NCBI RefSeq assembly: GCF_037975245.1
Contig: NC_092583.1
Location: forward strand, 12,567,264-12,631,263
Source of the DNA: Apostichopus japonicus
Lineage: Eukaryota > Echinodermata > Holothuroidea > Aspidochirotida > Stichopodidae
DNA length: 64,000 nucleotides
Reading direction: 5' to 3'
Each line of letters opens with the position of its first letter. Position 1 is the first letter of the stretch. Positions 13,801 to 28,800 of the stretch are shown here, piece by piece. The position numbers and the translations under genes are program-made. The notes beneath the pieces are model-generated. The model was given only the letters and a program-made list of their open reading frames with translations, was not told the DNA's origin and made no database searches.

Positions 13801-16800
13801 GATGACTGACCAGTAAAAAAGTGCTTCATTAAAGTTGTCTTTTGTCTTAATTTTTGTAAACCACAGAAGCTAAGGTGTGTCCACCCGGCTGGTTCTCTTG
13901 TGCTAGCAATTACCGCTGCATCCCAGAATACTTCCGCTGCAATGGGCGAGACGACTGTAGAGATGATTCCGATGAAGACGGATGCCGTAAGTCAAATTCA
14001 TCCTCTTCTCTCTCTCTCTGGTGTCCTGTGTTCTTAAGTGACCTGTGTTCCCTTGGGTGGGTGAGGAGAAGTTGGGCTGTTTAGGAAATCATCAGATTAT
14101 CTTTCTCCCTGACCTGTATAAAAAATATTTGGATCTTCGTTCTTAAAAGGAAGATGAAGAAGGGGACCGTGGGACCTTAGGGTGAGGAGAGGGTTGGGAT
14201 GTATTTAGGAAACATTTATGAATCTGCAGAGGAACTCCAATTAATTAATTCTACTTCATTTGTGTAATATTAGAGATCAAGTGACCTGAGTTCCCTTGTG
14301 TGGGTGAGGAGAGGGTTGGGATTTTTTTTATGGAAATATTTGTGAATCTGCAGATTATCGCCAATTAATAAATTCTATTTCATTTGTGTAATATTAGAGA
14401 TCAAGTGACCTGAGTTCCCTTGTGTGGGTGAGGAGAGGGTTGGGATTTTTTTTATGGAAATATTTGTGAATCTGCAGATTATCGCCAATTAATAAATTCT
14501 ATTTCATTTGTGTAATATTAGAGATCAAGTGACCTGTGTTACCTTGGGTGGGTGAGGTGAGGTTTGGGCTGTTTAGGAAATCATCAGATTATTGCCAATT
14601 AATCCGATTTCATTTGTGTAATATTTTTAGAGATCAAGTGACCTGTGTTCCCTTCGGTGTGTGAGGAGAAGTTGTGATATTTCTGAATCATCAGATTATC
14701 TCCAATTAATTTGACTTACTTCATTTGTGTAATATTAGAGATCAAGTGACCTGTGTTCCCTTCGGTGTGTGAGAAGAAGTTGTGATATTTCTGAATCATC
14801 AGATTATCTCCAATTAATTCTATTTCATTTGTGTAATATTAGAGATCAAGTGACCTGTGTTCCTTTAGGTAGGTGAGGAGAAGTTGGGATATTTATGAAT
14901 CTGCAGATTATCTCCAATTAATTCTATTTCATTTGTGTAATATTAGAGATCAAGTGACCTGTGTTTCTTTAGGTGTGTGAGGAGAAGTTGGGATATTTAT
15001 GAATCATCAGATTATCTCCAATTAATTTGACTTACTTCATTTGTGTAATATTAGAGATCAAGTGACCTGTGTTACCTTGGGTGGGTGAGGTGAGGTTTGG
15101 GATATTTATGAATCTGCAGATTATCTCCAATTAATTCTATTTCATTTGTGTAATATTAGAGATCAAGTGACCTGAGTTCCCTTGTGTAGGTGAGGAGAGG
15201 GTTGGGATTTTTTTTTATGGAAATATTTGTGAATCTGCAGGTTATCGCCAATTAATAAATTCTATTTCATTTGTGTAAAATTAGAGATCAAGTGACCTGA
15301 GTTCCCTTGTGTGGGTGAGGAGAGGGTTGGGATTTTTTTTATGGAAATATTTGTGAATCTGCAGATTATCGCCAATTAATAAATTCTATTTCATTTGTGT
15401 AATATTAGAGATCAAGTGACCTGTGTTACCTTGGGTGGGTGAGGTGAGGTTTGGGCTGTTTAGGAAATCATCAGATTATTGCCAATTAATCCGATTTCAT
15501 TTGTGTAATATTTTTAGAGATCAAGTGACCTGTGTTCCCTTCGGTGTGTGAGGAGAAGTTGTGATATTTCTGAATCATCAGATTATCTCCAATTAATTTG
15601 ACTTACTTCATTTGTGTAATATTAGAGATCAAGTGACCTGTGTTCCCTTCGGTGTGTGAGAAGAAGTTGTGATATTTCTGAATCATCAGATTATCTCCAA
15701 TTAATTCTATTTCATTTGTGTAATATTAGAGATCAAGTGACCTGTGTTCCTTTAGGTAGGTGAGGAGAAGTTGGGATATTTATGAATCTGCAGATTATCT
15801 CCAATTAATTCTATTTCATTTGTGTAATATTAGAGATCAAGTGACCTGTGTTTCTTTAGGTGTGTGAGGAGAAGTTGGGATATTTATGAATCATCAGATT
15901 ATCTCCAATTAATTTGACTTACTTCATTTGTGTAATATTAGAGATCAAGTGACCTGTGTTCCTTTAGGTAGGTGAGGAGAAGTTGGGATATTTATGGATC
16001 TGCAGATTATCTCCAATTAATTCTATTTCATTTGTGTAATATTGCATACAGATGAAGTGACCTGTGACCCCTTGGGCGAATTCAGATGTAACAACCATCG
16101 TTGTATTCCTCAGAGATGGTACTGCGACTTTGAGAACGACTGCGGGGATTTATCAGACGAGCAAGCTGGATGCGGTAAGGGTTTATTCTTTTTTGAGTTT
16201 TTGGACCCCTAGATAGGCCTTTTAAAGGCCCCTGGGGATATCCAAGGGTTTGTAGCGAGGTTGAGCTTTTCAAAATATTCATCTCATTTTACAGTTTGTA
16301 GGGACGACTACATGAAAGATGCTTCCCATTGAGAAGTACACAAATCTTATCAAATTAAAAAAAATCAACAAATTTTAAATAACTGCAAATTGGGGGGGGG
16401 GGGGGAGGTTGCATTGACTTACAAAGTTGCAACCAATTTTATTGATTTATATTTATTTATTTATTTTTATTTATTTTTTTTATTTTTTTATTTTTTTTTT
16501 ATTTATATTTATTTATTTATATTAATATATATTATTTATTTTATATTAAGATTGATTTAAATAGCTCGCTGATACAGCGAGATTGAAAACTCGCTGCAAT
16601 TTTGTCTTTGGTAAATATTTTTCATTTACGTTTCCCATTATTTATTCTTTTGTGTTTTTCCGTCTTCATCTACAGTGCCAAGAGCGTGCAGTGAGAGTGA
16701 ATTCCGATGCGGTGACAACAGATGTATCCGTGGTTACTGGGTTTGCGATGGTAACGAGGACTGTGCAGATGGTACTGACGAAGACGATTGTGGTGAGGAT

Positions 16801-19800
16801 TGATTTTGATTGTTTTTTGTAAGAGTTTAACATGTTCAGGGAGTGAACATGATGGGGGGAAAACTCTCTCTTGAGAAAACTGTTCAAAATCTTTATCAAA
16901 CTATTCGAAATTGAATGGAATGCTTACACCAGGGGTGCGCAAACTTTTTGAATAAATGGGCCAGATACAAGGAGTAAAAACTTGACTGGGCACTTAACCA
17001 ACGACCTGCTGTTGATTTCAAACCTTTGATTCTGAGAACTTTCAAGCAATTATGAGTGTGTACTTAATCTGTATTCACAAAAACATAATGTCAATACAGT
17101 ACAGTTGGAAATTAATGGGGATAATACGCCTACCTGACAGCATCATTAGTGCCAATAAATTCTAAGCAGCTAGCTTGTTTTTGTGATGATGTAAAATCGA
17201 TTGATTTTTATTTGTAAACTTTAATGTCATCAGAGGCGTCGTAAATAACAAATAATATCATTCGCAGCTGAGACTGGCCACAGTTTCAACTGTCTGGTTA
17301 CAATCGTTTCTCCTTGGTTTTTCCTGAAAAGAGAAAACACAGTAAATCAACATCTAGGACGTACATGTTTTTTACCGGGTTTGCTAAATCAAATGATTTT
17401 GGAAAATTAGAAATATTTGGAATTATGCAATTTTTTCACATTAACCAAAGCCGAGGGTTACCATTACATGAGAGATACCATCTCAGCCTGTTGGCATCAA
17501 TTCAACACCCTCTTCAATGGGTTAACATGTATTGACATGTCTGTAGCAAATTGAATATTAATTATGATTATTATTGATTTAAAAAAAATGTTACACAAGC
17601 CAGGGGACATTTCTGTAATTGTTATGTTAACTCATTCACTCTTTTTTTGAGGGAGGGGGGGGGGCATACAGAGAGGATTATTTCTGCCATATTGTATGAA
17701 ATAGCAAAGCCATTTTGTGGGTTTTATTTTTTAACGTCCCTATAATGTATGGAATTGAACCTGTTCTTTTGCAGACGCGATTGTCTGCCAGCCAGACGAG
17801 TTCAAGTGTAACATGGGAAGCTGCATCTCTGTAAACGCAACGTGTGACAGGTACGACGATTGCATCGACGCCTCGGACGAATACGATTGCAGTAAGTGGC
17901 GTTTGAGTTAGCGGCCTAGAGACGACGATAGTTTCTGAAATATTTTTAAAAAATATAAATATAAAAAGGAAACATAAAAATGTAATTGTGATTCATCATA
18001 GTTTAGGTCGTAAAAAAGAGAAATGATTTAATGAAGACGATCTTGTTGATCTCAAAGACTGTAGTCAAGGTGACAAGGGTACTACTGTGCTATGTGCATG
18101 TATTAGATCCTGTCATATGGAGACTAAATGGAGCCATGGTTACCTCTAGAGCTATACAAAGATGATTGCACGAATCACAATAATGATGATTGCAGGGATC
18201 ACAATAATGGTGATTACAGGGATCACAATGAAAGTGGTTGCATGGTTCACAGTACAGGTGATTGCAGGATCACGATAAAGGTGATTACACGGATCACAAT
18301 AAAGGTGATTGCAGAAATCACAGCAAAGATGATTGCAGGATCACAAAATGGTGATTGCAGGGATCACAATAAAGGTGATTGCACGGATCACAATAATGAT
18401 GATTGCAGGGATCACAATAAAGGTGTTTGCACGGATCACAATATTGGTATTGCAGGGATCATAATAAAGGTGATTGCAGGGATCAAAATAAAAGTGGTTG
18501 TATGGATCACAGTAAAGGTGATTGCAGAGATCACAGCAAAGATGATTGCAGGATCACAATAATGATGATTGCAGGGATCACAATAAAGGTGATTGCAGGG
18601 ATCACAATGAAAGTGGTTGCACGGATCACATTAAACTTGATTGTAGAGATCATCACAGCAAAGGTGATTGCAGGGACCCCATAAAGGTGATTGTACGGAT
18701 CACAATATTGGTGGAGTATGTGAAGATATATAGTCAAGATGATAACTCCATTTGATAACTCCATTTGGTGACTCCAATCTAGGCAGTTAACCCTTGTCTT
18801 ATACTTTGCATCAAAAACTCTAATGAAAGGTGGCGATCACAATATCGGTCAGCTTAAGTAAAGAGGTCGTCTGACAGAGCCATGATTATATCAACCACTG
18901 TCATAAAGTCTGGTTTATACAGAAATTAGTCAAGCTGAGACTAACTTGTTAGTGTATTCGTTGTTATTACAACTGTCTTACACCTTTGTATATTACATCT
19001 CTGGACTGCGATCTCACAACTCATTAAACGTGCACTCTAGATCATTTTATTCCGTAAAAGGAAAAAGCTCCAGGAGGTTTATTTTATACAATGTTCTGTT
19101 TTGGAAGGCCATTATCTATAGACATCGCAAAAGGTTTACCTTTTTACATACTTCTTTGCATATCTCATGTGAGGGTGAAATGATTTAATCTTTGCAAAAT
19201 ATTGAATTTCTTTTAAGTTCTAAAACACTTCTCTTTTTTTAGCATCTTGATTAAAATAAAAATAATTTTTTTTTTTGTCTGCCCCAATACAGATTATTCA
19301 TGCATGTCATATGAGTTCCGGTGCAGCAACGGTCGATGCATCCCTGAAGTAGATCGGTGCGACGGCCAGGACGACTGTGGAGACAGAAGCGATGAGCTTC
19401 GCGATGTCTGCAGTAAGTCTTTCGTTTTTACAAATTCTATCAAATTAGTGACATTTCTGCCATCGTCATGCATGACCCCAGGCATGAGCATTTTCTGCGA
19501 ATTCGCGGAATATCCGTGATTTCTTTTCTACCTCGGGGACGAAAACTATTATCCTAACACACTGTAGCCCATACTGTCACACAAAACATTGGCCAGAAAG
19601 TCTTTAAATATTATTACTTTTCTTTAATTTTTTAAATATTTTTTTAAAAGTTTTAGAATATCTAGGTTTAATGGTGTCCATAATTTTATAACAATTTTTT
19701 GGGGCACAAGTCGTCGTGGTAACGATAACGTACTATGGCATTCTACACTAAAGTTTTGTTGCATACGGCGATACTTCTGGGTGTCTTTTACTATTCTATG

Positions 19801-22800
19801 GTATTTTTTTTTAACAGTTGATATAACCTGCAACAGACCGGATCATTTCTCTTGTGTTGATGGCACCTGCATTCAGAATTGGCAGGTTTGTGATGGATTT
19901 AACAACTGCCCAGACTTGTCAGATGAAGAGCCTTCCCTCTGTAAGTATGTAAATGTTTTGCGTGAAATATTACCCCGTCGGCTGATTGGCATGGTATCAG
20001 CTGTACCATAATATTAATGAGAGAAAGCCAGCATTGCTAGAACATTGAATATTGTATGGTTTGTGATAAAGGAACGACGGAAACATTTTCGTTTCGTAAA
20101 TCTTTTATTTCAGACTCTTTCATCTTTAGTAGAATACAACTTGACAGCAACAAGTAACTCGAGTAGTGAATACCAAATGCTTGCAAAAGCTTGCACGTTT
20201 AACAAGCCCGAAACACTAAAATGTAAAGAAACAAACTTCACAGCCATACAGAAGGAACAACTAAACATAATTGAGAACAAGAAAACACAAAACCTAAGAG
20301 AAGATAAATGTATAGAAATGATATGAGCTTGCTCTAATAATGGTGTTGATAGACCTGCTGTTTCTTGTGTTATCTGGTAGGGAGTTTCATGATTTCACAC
20401 CTACCGATGTATCTAATACTGTGTTGAGAAGATCTGAGTCTAAAATATGGGGTATAGAAATATGATTCGAGAAGCATGTATGACAGGCATGAGCTTCACC
20501 GCAGAAGTGAGAGTAATGTTTAAAAGTCACCCAAGATTATAGTCTGACCAACATTTTCACTATACTCTGTCAAATATCACAATGGAATCGTCAGTATTAA
20601 CTGAGTGACCCCTCCCAAACCCCCCCTTTCCACCTCTTCCAAACCCTCCTTATTCCACCCCTCCCAATCCCCCACCCCCCTTCTTTCTTCCTTCCGAATT
20701 GTTCTTCTTCGAGGCGAGAAAGACAAATTTTCTGTTTTTGTTCTGTTGCTAGGCAACAGCTGCACGGATGACCAGTTTCAGTGTCGGGACGACCGGAGCT
20801 GTATCCAAATAATAAACCGATGTGATCAGAGGAGAGACTGTGGAGACGGTTCGGATGAAGAAGACTGCTGTAAGTTTTGAGAATAAAGAAACATTTAAAT
20901 ATCGGCATTATTGCTAATAGAGGTGGTTGTGGTGTCCCTCGCATCAATTCGAAGAAGGTCTATAAACGAGACAGGGAAAAGTCAATATGAGAGAACATAG
21001 ATATTCTGCTGGTAATTTGACTGCAATTCCAAAATCATATCGCTCAAATTTTCTTTAAGAAGAAATGAAGAATGGGCAAACCGTCTGGGAATTTATACAT
21101 AAATTTGAAGAGGGATGGTGGAGGGGGGGGGGGGGAGGGGCAAAAGAGCAAAGAATTTACTGGCTAGGAAAGGATGACACAAGTCCTAATGCACTACCAA
21201 TTTGAAACACCCTTTAAGCAGGATTCAAGAATTTGATTCAAATCTTTAATAAAGGATTGCCAGCCTTCTGTGTGGTTTGTTTGTGCAGAGGCTAGAAATG
21301 GTGGATACCTTTTTTTTTTATTCGACAGAATTTTTTTTTGGGGGGGGGTGTTCATAAGCTTATGCATTATAGCTGACAGTACTTCCATTTAAAAAAGCTG
21401 GGGTTTGTAACCTTTTTGATAACCTGATCAGACTCTTGTTAATATATTATTCACACATTATAGGGATATCCCTCAATCGTGGACATTAACAATTTGGCTA
21501 TCTTTTATTACCGATATATATAAACCATTTATATGGTTTAATAAAGTGTTTTTACAGCCTATAAATGAAATGAAGTGATTCCTTTTATGCATTTAATTAG
21601 ATTGAATATCTTTCCATCCAAGTTGGATTATGATATTATCAAGTTGTATCAAATGAAGCTCAAAATACCATCTTTTAATGCATCAATCTTGTTTCTGTTT
21701 TTTGTTTGTTTTCCACAGTCCAAGTAGAGAAAGGTTCTTGTGCTGATGGTGGATGTGATGGAATCTGCACCGATGTAGACGGTGGCTATTACTGCTCCTG
21801 TCCTACCGGTTATTATCCAATGGGGCGTAGATGTCTAGGTAAAGATTTCCACATATATATCGGACTTCTCTCTCTCTAAATGCCATTTCATTTGGACCAT
21901 TTTGCGAAGTGCTACCCTTTCAAATATAACAGTTAACCCTTAGAGAACGTGGTGGCCAATTGGCTAAGGCGTTGGACTCGTGATCCAAGGATTGCTGGTT
22001 CGATTCCTGCCTAGTTCATTACGTTGTGTCCTTGGGCAAGATGCTTTATCTCACTTGCCTCTCTCCACCCAGGGGTTAAATGGGTACCTGTGAGGTAACT
22101 TGTCATTGGGCGCAGTATATAACTGCTGCCGACCGGAGGGATTATCTCTGGGACAGGTTATCATTGACCAGGGGTAATATAACGTCTGTAAAGCGCTTTG
22201 AGACCTATCCCTGGTATAAAGCGCTCTATAAAAAGCAAATATTATGATTATAAAAGTGCTTGACTTAACTGATACATCAAGATATGGTACTTTCTATCCA
22301 TGTTTTGTCAGTTTTGTGGTCACTTACTTTAGTAGGCAGTAGACATTTTCGTAACCATTCTATTCTTTGTTTTAATCGTATCATAACCAGAGTTAAACCC
22401 GTTTACACCGATTCAATGAGTCCTGTTACTATTTATCATTCTGCTCTCCCGTTTTAGAGTTCCTCTTCTCTGAACATATAATAAATATTGACAAAATAAC
22501 AACAACAAAAGTAGAGGGAAAAAAGAAAGTTGACATGAGACTTTCTTTTCAAATTTCCTTTCCTTTCAAATTATTATGATTTTTTTTTTTAATCAGATGT
22601 GAATGAATGTGCAAGTAACCCATGCGGCCAGGTCTGTGAGAACATGAAAGGCAGTTACGAATGTCGTTGCGCAGACGGTTTCTTGGATACATCTCCCAAC
22701 GAACACGGAAGAGATTGTTTATCTGAAGGTAACATCTCACTGAGAGACTTATTGTGTTCTGTTATCCTATTAAGTCATATCTTGGAATTAGCATGCTAGA

Positions 22801-25800
22801 TAATAGTTTCTTGCAAAATTTTATCGTTATAGTTTTCCTCCCAAGTTAAGTTTGCTGGTCATGATTTGTCTGAGCCAAGTTCAGACTGAATTTATAAATA
22901 TTGTGGCTAGAGATGACAAACAGAAAATGACAGTATGAAAGTTTGTAATAAATTTGTATTACAACAAAGTCTACACCTTCCAATATAATTTTTATTAATA
23001 GAGTAAAAACAATTTTTAATGGAGTAGTAGGGGTAATGACAAGAAGACAATTGTTTGTATGTTGTTTGTTTGTTTACTGATCTTTTTCAAGAAAATAAAC
23101 TCAGTGTTGAAATATAATCTACTTAAAAGACCATTGTTGATTACCAGTGTAGATATGCTTCCAAAGAAGTTGAAACTTAAAATCCAATGTAGATGGAATT
23201 TTTGTTTCTTTACCACAAATTAAATCCTAACTTTGAACAAACAAACAAACAATACAATTTTTTTTTTTTTTTTTGGGGGGGTGAGGTTTTTTTTTTTGGG
23301 GGTGATGTTTTTTTTTTTTGGACGTTTTTTCTTTTGACATTTATATACCAATTTCTGTTCAAAATGATATCTGACATTAATGTTACTGTTTCATAATATC
23401 ATTTGATTATATTGTATTTTTGTCTTTTCTCTATATTCAAAGATAGAGAAACTATAGTGATAATCGGTGACGGTACAGAGATACGTAAATACGATGCAAC
23501 CAACCAGAAGTACGAAGACCTGGTGGAGCTTCATACGGGACACATTGATGGTATGGACTTCCATGCTAAGGACCCCGAGGATGGTAAGTTCAATGAAGAA
23601 AAAGTTGTTTTCTCCAAAAAGTTACAAAGTCTAGCTAAAATGTTCTTGTTAGGTTTTCTGTGACATTCTTACTCATCTATGTATTCTTGATCAAAATACT
23701 CTAGAAGAACCTTATTTTCTTTTTTAGGGGGGGTGGGGAAGGGGGGTGAGGGACGTTATGTCCAATCTGTTATTGACCTCGAAAACTTAGATTTGCTGCA
23801 TAAATTAGTTACTCATGAAAAAACACTTCACTATCAGTGAAAATAAAGACCACCTTTCCACATTCTTGGGAGTTTTTTTAGTTTATTAGTTTACTACCAA
23901 ATGAAAGTGCATAAAATTTCTACTTTCTTTCTCTCCCCTTTCTCTCCCAGTAACCATCTTCTTTGTGGACAGCAGGTTCCGTTCCATCGAAAGTATACAT
24001 CTCGAAGGAGACCTGTCCTCCGCCTCTGATAATCTCGGTATTGATAACATTCACAGGCCTCAGGGTTTGGCTGTTGATTGGCTGACAGAGTAAGTATCCA
24101 TCATCGTCGTCACGGCGACATACAGGCATAGCAACTATTCAGCCACAACAATAATTATAATTCAGGAAGGTCATTTGGTAAATGTCTGCACAGATCAAAA
24201 TCAGTAAGAACAGAGACCTAACTTGTCCATCAATGACACCATTCTAAGATCAAATTTGGTCTTACAATGTCTTAGAATGATACCATCTGCAAAGTTTTAT
24301 TGCTGTCAGAAAGCAGTTTCTTTTTATTGGGGAGGGGGGGACTGTGCTAGCTAAGGTATGCAGCAGGTAAGATGTTAGGGCCATGTTACCAGGGGCGAGA
24401 GAGATTGGCACTGCACGTTGTTCTGGTGGGGGTTGTCAATATGTATCTAAAGTTTCACGGCATGTGTGCATTATTCATCAAGATGTTATGGCTTATACTG
24501 ATATATTTGAAACATGATTATTTGGTTTTATCTTATTTTATTTTTATTGTCTTTTACAGCAAACTTTACTTCACCGATCTAGGGGTAGAGGAATTCGACT
24601 TGGGCCCATTGGCTAGAAGAAAGAGGGCAGCTTCGGACCCGGACCCAAAGATAGCAATAGCCACACTGGACGGTTCACTGGAAATGACCGTCTTCAGCGG
24701 GCCAAATGTTTCCCACCCTACCGATATAGTCGTTAATCCAAGAATAGGGTAAGTCAAGGGAAATGATATGATTGGTCTTGCCCAGCCAATGTAACAACCC
24801 CACCACCCATCCAAAAAGTATATACTATATATCTCCATCTTCCACCACATGCATTTGCGACCTTGTCCTCCAGGTTAATTATAAGACATATGACTATATA
24901 GAAAGACAGGAGGCCGAGTGATTTTATTTTTGTACCAACAAAATTTTAAGTTGTTGTTTTCCCCAAGTACAAGATTTGTGGCATCATGAGGAAGTAGGTA
25001 TCCTGCTCTAGCCTACAATGTTTTGGTCTTAGACAAGTCTTCTTTTTATGATGAAAGTCTACCTCTTCTTGAACAAAACAAAATTATCTATAATAAAAAT
25101 AAAATTATCTATAATAATAATTAGCAGTTATTTTTACAAAGTTTAAGTGACCACAAATGTGGAAGAAACCCGCAAGGGCTAATGGATTACATCTTACAGG
25201 TCAGGTGGCTTCCTATTCAACTCAAATTTGGAATCTTTTCAATTTTAGAAAGTATTTATCGGAAAAACCATAGATTGTTCTTGGACAATAATCCCACCTT
25301 ACTATGACCCGGCTGGGTATCGAAACCTGGAACCTCCCAATTACTAAGCCTTCAAATGCAACCGCCTTTATCCACTCGGCCACAGCATTCGGTATGGCCG
25401 AGTATGCCTATGAAAGCATTGTTTTGGTATTTTTAATCAAAAAAGTGTTTATACTTGACCTCTGATTATTTTCATTGCATATTCTACCTCGCATAATTTT
25501 GCATATTTCAATTGTTTTTTCTCTTCTTGCTATCGTTGGACAGGTTAATGTACTGGATCGACCTAGGTCCAGGACAATCTTCACCTGCGATAGTAAGAGC
25601 TGCCATGGACGGGTCAAACTTTAGGATACTGGTCTCGACGATGCTGTTAGAACCCACCGGCCTGGCTGTAGACTTTTCAAACAACGACACGGTGTACTGG
25701 TGCGATTCCAAGAAAAGTTCACTGGAGTTCATGTTTAGTGACGGCAGCTCAAGAGGTTTGATTGCCGAGTCTTTAAGTGAGTAAAACAACCGATTGAGTT

Positions 25801-28800
25801 TCTACTTCAGGAATGTTTTATTATTACATTATTCCTTGGTTTGATCGCCGAGTCTTTTAGTGAGTAAAACAACCGATTGAGTTTCTACTTCAGGAATGTT
25901 TTATTATTACATTATTCCTTGGTTTGATCGCCGAGTCTTTTAGTGAGTAAAACAACCAATTGAGTTTCTACTTCAGGAATGTTTTATTATTACATTATTC
26001 CTTGGTTTGATTGTTGAGTCTTTCGGTGAGTAAAACAACCGATTGAGTTTCTACTTCAGAAATGTTTTATTATTACATCATTCCTTGGTTTGATTGCCGA
26101 GTCTTTCAGTGAGTAAAACAACCGATTGAGTTTCTACTTCATTCCTGTTTTATTATTACATTATTCCTTGGTTTGATTACCGAGTCTTTCAGTGAGTAAA
26201 ACAACCAATTTAGTTTCTTCTTCAGGAATGTGTGATTATTACATTATTCCTTGGTTTGATTGCCAAGTCTTTCAGTGAGAAAAACAACCGATTGAGTTTG
26301 TTCTTCAATCCTGCTTTATTATTACATTATTCCTTGCGTTTTTGATTTCTCCTCCCTTTTGAGAGTATTGGGAGGGCTGTTTGAAACACTCTGGTTTCAA
26401 AAATATGATGTATAATTGATCTGCTCTCAAATTATTTGCTGCGTGTGTATATTTGATTTTGTGACAAAAGCATTCACTAATTGAGTCCATTTGAATTTCA
26501 AGTCTATTAAAGTTTACATGATTCACTGTCACTGTCAGTACGTGTGCATGTATGTGTGGATGCGCTTGTATGTATGCAGGTGCGTGTGTGTGTGTGTATG
26601 TATGTATGAAAACTAAGCACTGCTGTTTATGCAAATATATATATATATATATATATGCACATTTTTTTACTCTCTATCTTGAATTGTTCTTTACAGCTTT
26701 ATCAAACCCATTCCGTGTCGAAGTATTCGATTCTTACATTTACTGGACCACAAACTCTCTCACAGAACGAGGAAAGGTCATAAGAATGAACAAAAGGAGT
26801 GCAGGGCCCCCAGACGTGTACCTGACCGGCTTCAATAAACCGACAGGGATCAAGATCTTCAACAAGAAGAGATATCCGACCGGACGTACGTACCAAACAA
26901 GTCTTTAGTCGGTCCTTATCCTTAAATGGACATGTGTAATTAATTTGGGGGAAAAAGGATTTAAAACTATCTGCATTTTACGTTGAATATGTCACAAGCT
27001 GGTGATGGCAAAACTCCATGACCAAAAAGATAGAAATGTAATGTTAGTGCACTAAAATCATACCAGAAAGAGCAAACTAGGCAGAAACTATCAAAGCTTG
27101 GGTTTTAAATAAAAGATTACATTTTGTACTAGATTAATCAGTTAACAACTAGCAAATAATGAGTAAATAAATAATAGAGCAATTTAATTGAATGGCTATA
27201 ACCACTTAGTATAGCTCAGTTATGGTTATATTCCAGCACAAAGCAAATCCTGTTTTGGGGGCAAATTTAGTAATAAAATGGCTGTAAACACATGTATACT
27301 CCAGTTATGATAATATCCTTATACAGTTTATCCTGGTTACATGGTTATATACTATTTTTTAAATGGCTATAAGCACATAGTATTATGATATATAGTAAAC
27401 ATCCCAGTTATGCTTGTATCACAACACAAAGTATATCCCATTTTCAAATTATTTTTGCAACTTTAGTAATTTTGTTTTTAGTAATATTTTTTATTTTTTT
27501 TTATTTTAAATTTTTTAGCAATTTAGTAAAAAAAAAGAAAAAAATCCCAGCACAAAGTACAACCTTTTTGTCAGAACAGCAAAAATTTGCAAATTTAGTA
27601 ATTAAGTGGCTATAAGCACATATTATTATATGTAGAGAACCCAAGGCATGTTACCTCGGGTGAAGTTAGATAACTCTTTTACACAGTTGTTGTTGAAGCC
27701 AACGTTTGAAAAATATCATCTAAGTATCAAGATGGAAGAGTGAACTGATATTAACCTGATTTTAACTGATTTTAACCTGATAAACTGATTTTAACCTACT
27801 TCTGATAGTTGACAACCCTTGCCTGACAGCCCCTTGCTCTCACTTCTGCCTGTTGAGACCCGGAAGCAGAGGTCTCAGTTATTCCTGCGGCTGTCCAAGC
27901 GGAGACTCATTCTTGGAAAACAGCAAAACTACTTGCAGATCAGGTAAAGGCAAAATGAAATCATGTACCTTTTTATTCCATGGACTGAGAGCCAAGGTGT
28001 TTTCAGAAGGAATTTCAGCACTGGAATCACTTGTGAGGGGGGGGGAGGGGGGAGGGGAGGTGAACTACTTTACCTAATCATGCTTGCTTTGAGATGTAAG
28101 GACAAGGAAATTTGTGTTTCCATTATTATGTTATGGTGAGGGAGACATTTGTAAATCAAAAGGAATAGTTGTCTGTAGATTTGGAAATGGCAAGATTCTT
28201 TTGTTTCCTCATCGTGATCATCACAAATATCGTTTTCCGCTTTTAATTGGTAATACAAGGGTCATAGGGACCGCACAACGTAATAGCATATAGTACAGTT
28301 TTTCCTGATCACAGGGAAATTGTATTACGTTGAACACTGAACAAACAAATTTGGAAGCACAATTACATACAAGGATACTTAGTCATACACTTAACCCCGA
28401 TTTTCTGAACCTGCAAAATAGGTAACCTTTTAACCCAATCATCTCCCCTTCCTGGGACACCATTGATGACAACTTACTCTTCACACGGAGCTTAAACCAT
28501 TCTCGTGTCTTTCTGAAGATGTTATCAATTTATGTAGAATTTTTTGTAAAGGTAGATTGATTTGTGTCGATTAAAGACCGGTAATTTGAGAAACTGATGA
28601 TAAATAAAATACATCAGAGGGAAATTTCATCATTAGCATAAAATCCCAGTTTAAACACAGATTTATGTTGAGATCTATATAATACACTTTCTCTCGATTC
28701 CTCTACAGAGCCACCTGTGAGACCTCGGCTTCCCGTTGCTACCACAACGACCATACAACGTTGCATGAATGATGCTGTCCAATCAGCAAACGGTGGTTGC

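Noticed and set aside
18128-18755. CRISPR-like regular repeats and repetitive open frames
   Set aside because: Repeats are contiguous and degenerate with no unique spacers, and the context is a eukaryotic intron.
20045-20326. 93-residue frame with a good acceptor-like TTTCAG, as an extra LRP2 exon
   Set aside because: No LDLa or EGF cysteine pattern, and inserting it would break the phase-1 joining of 19940 and 20753.
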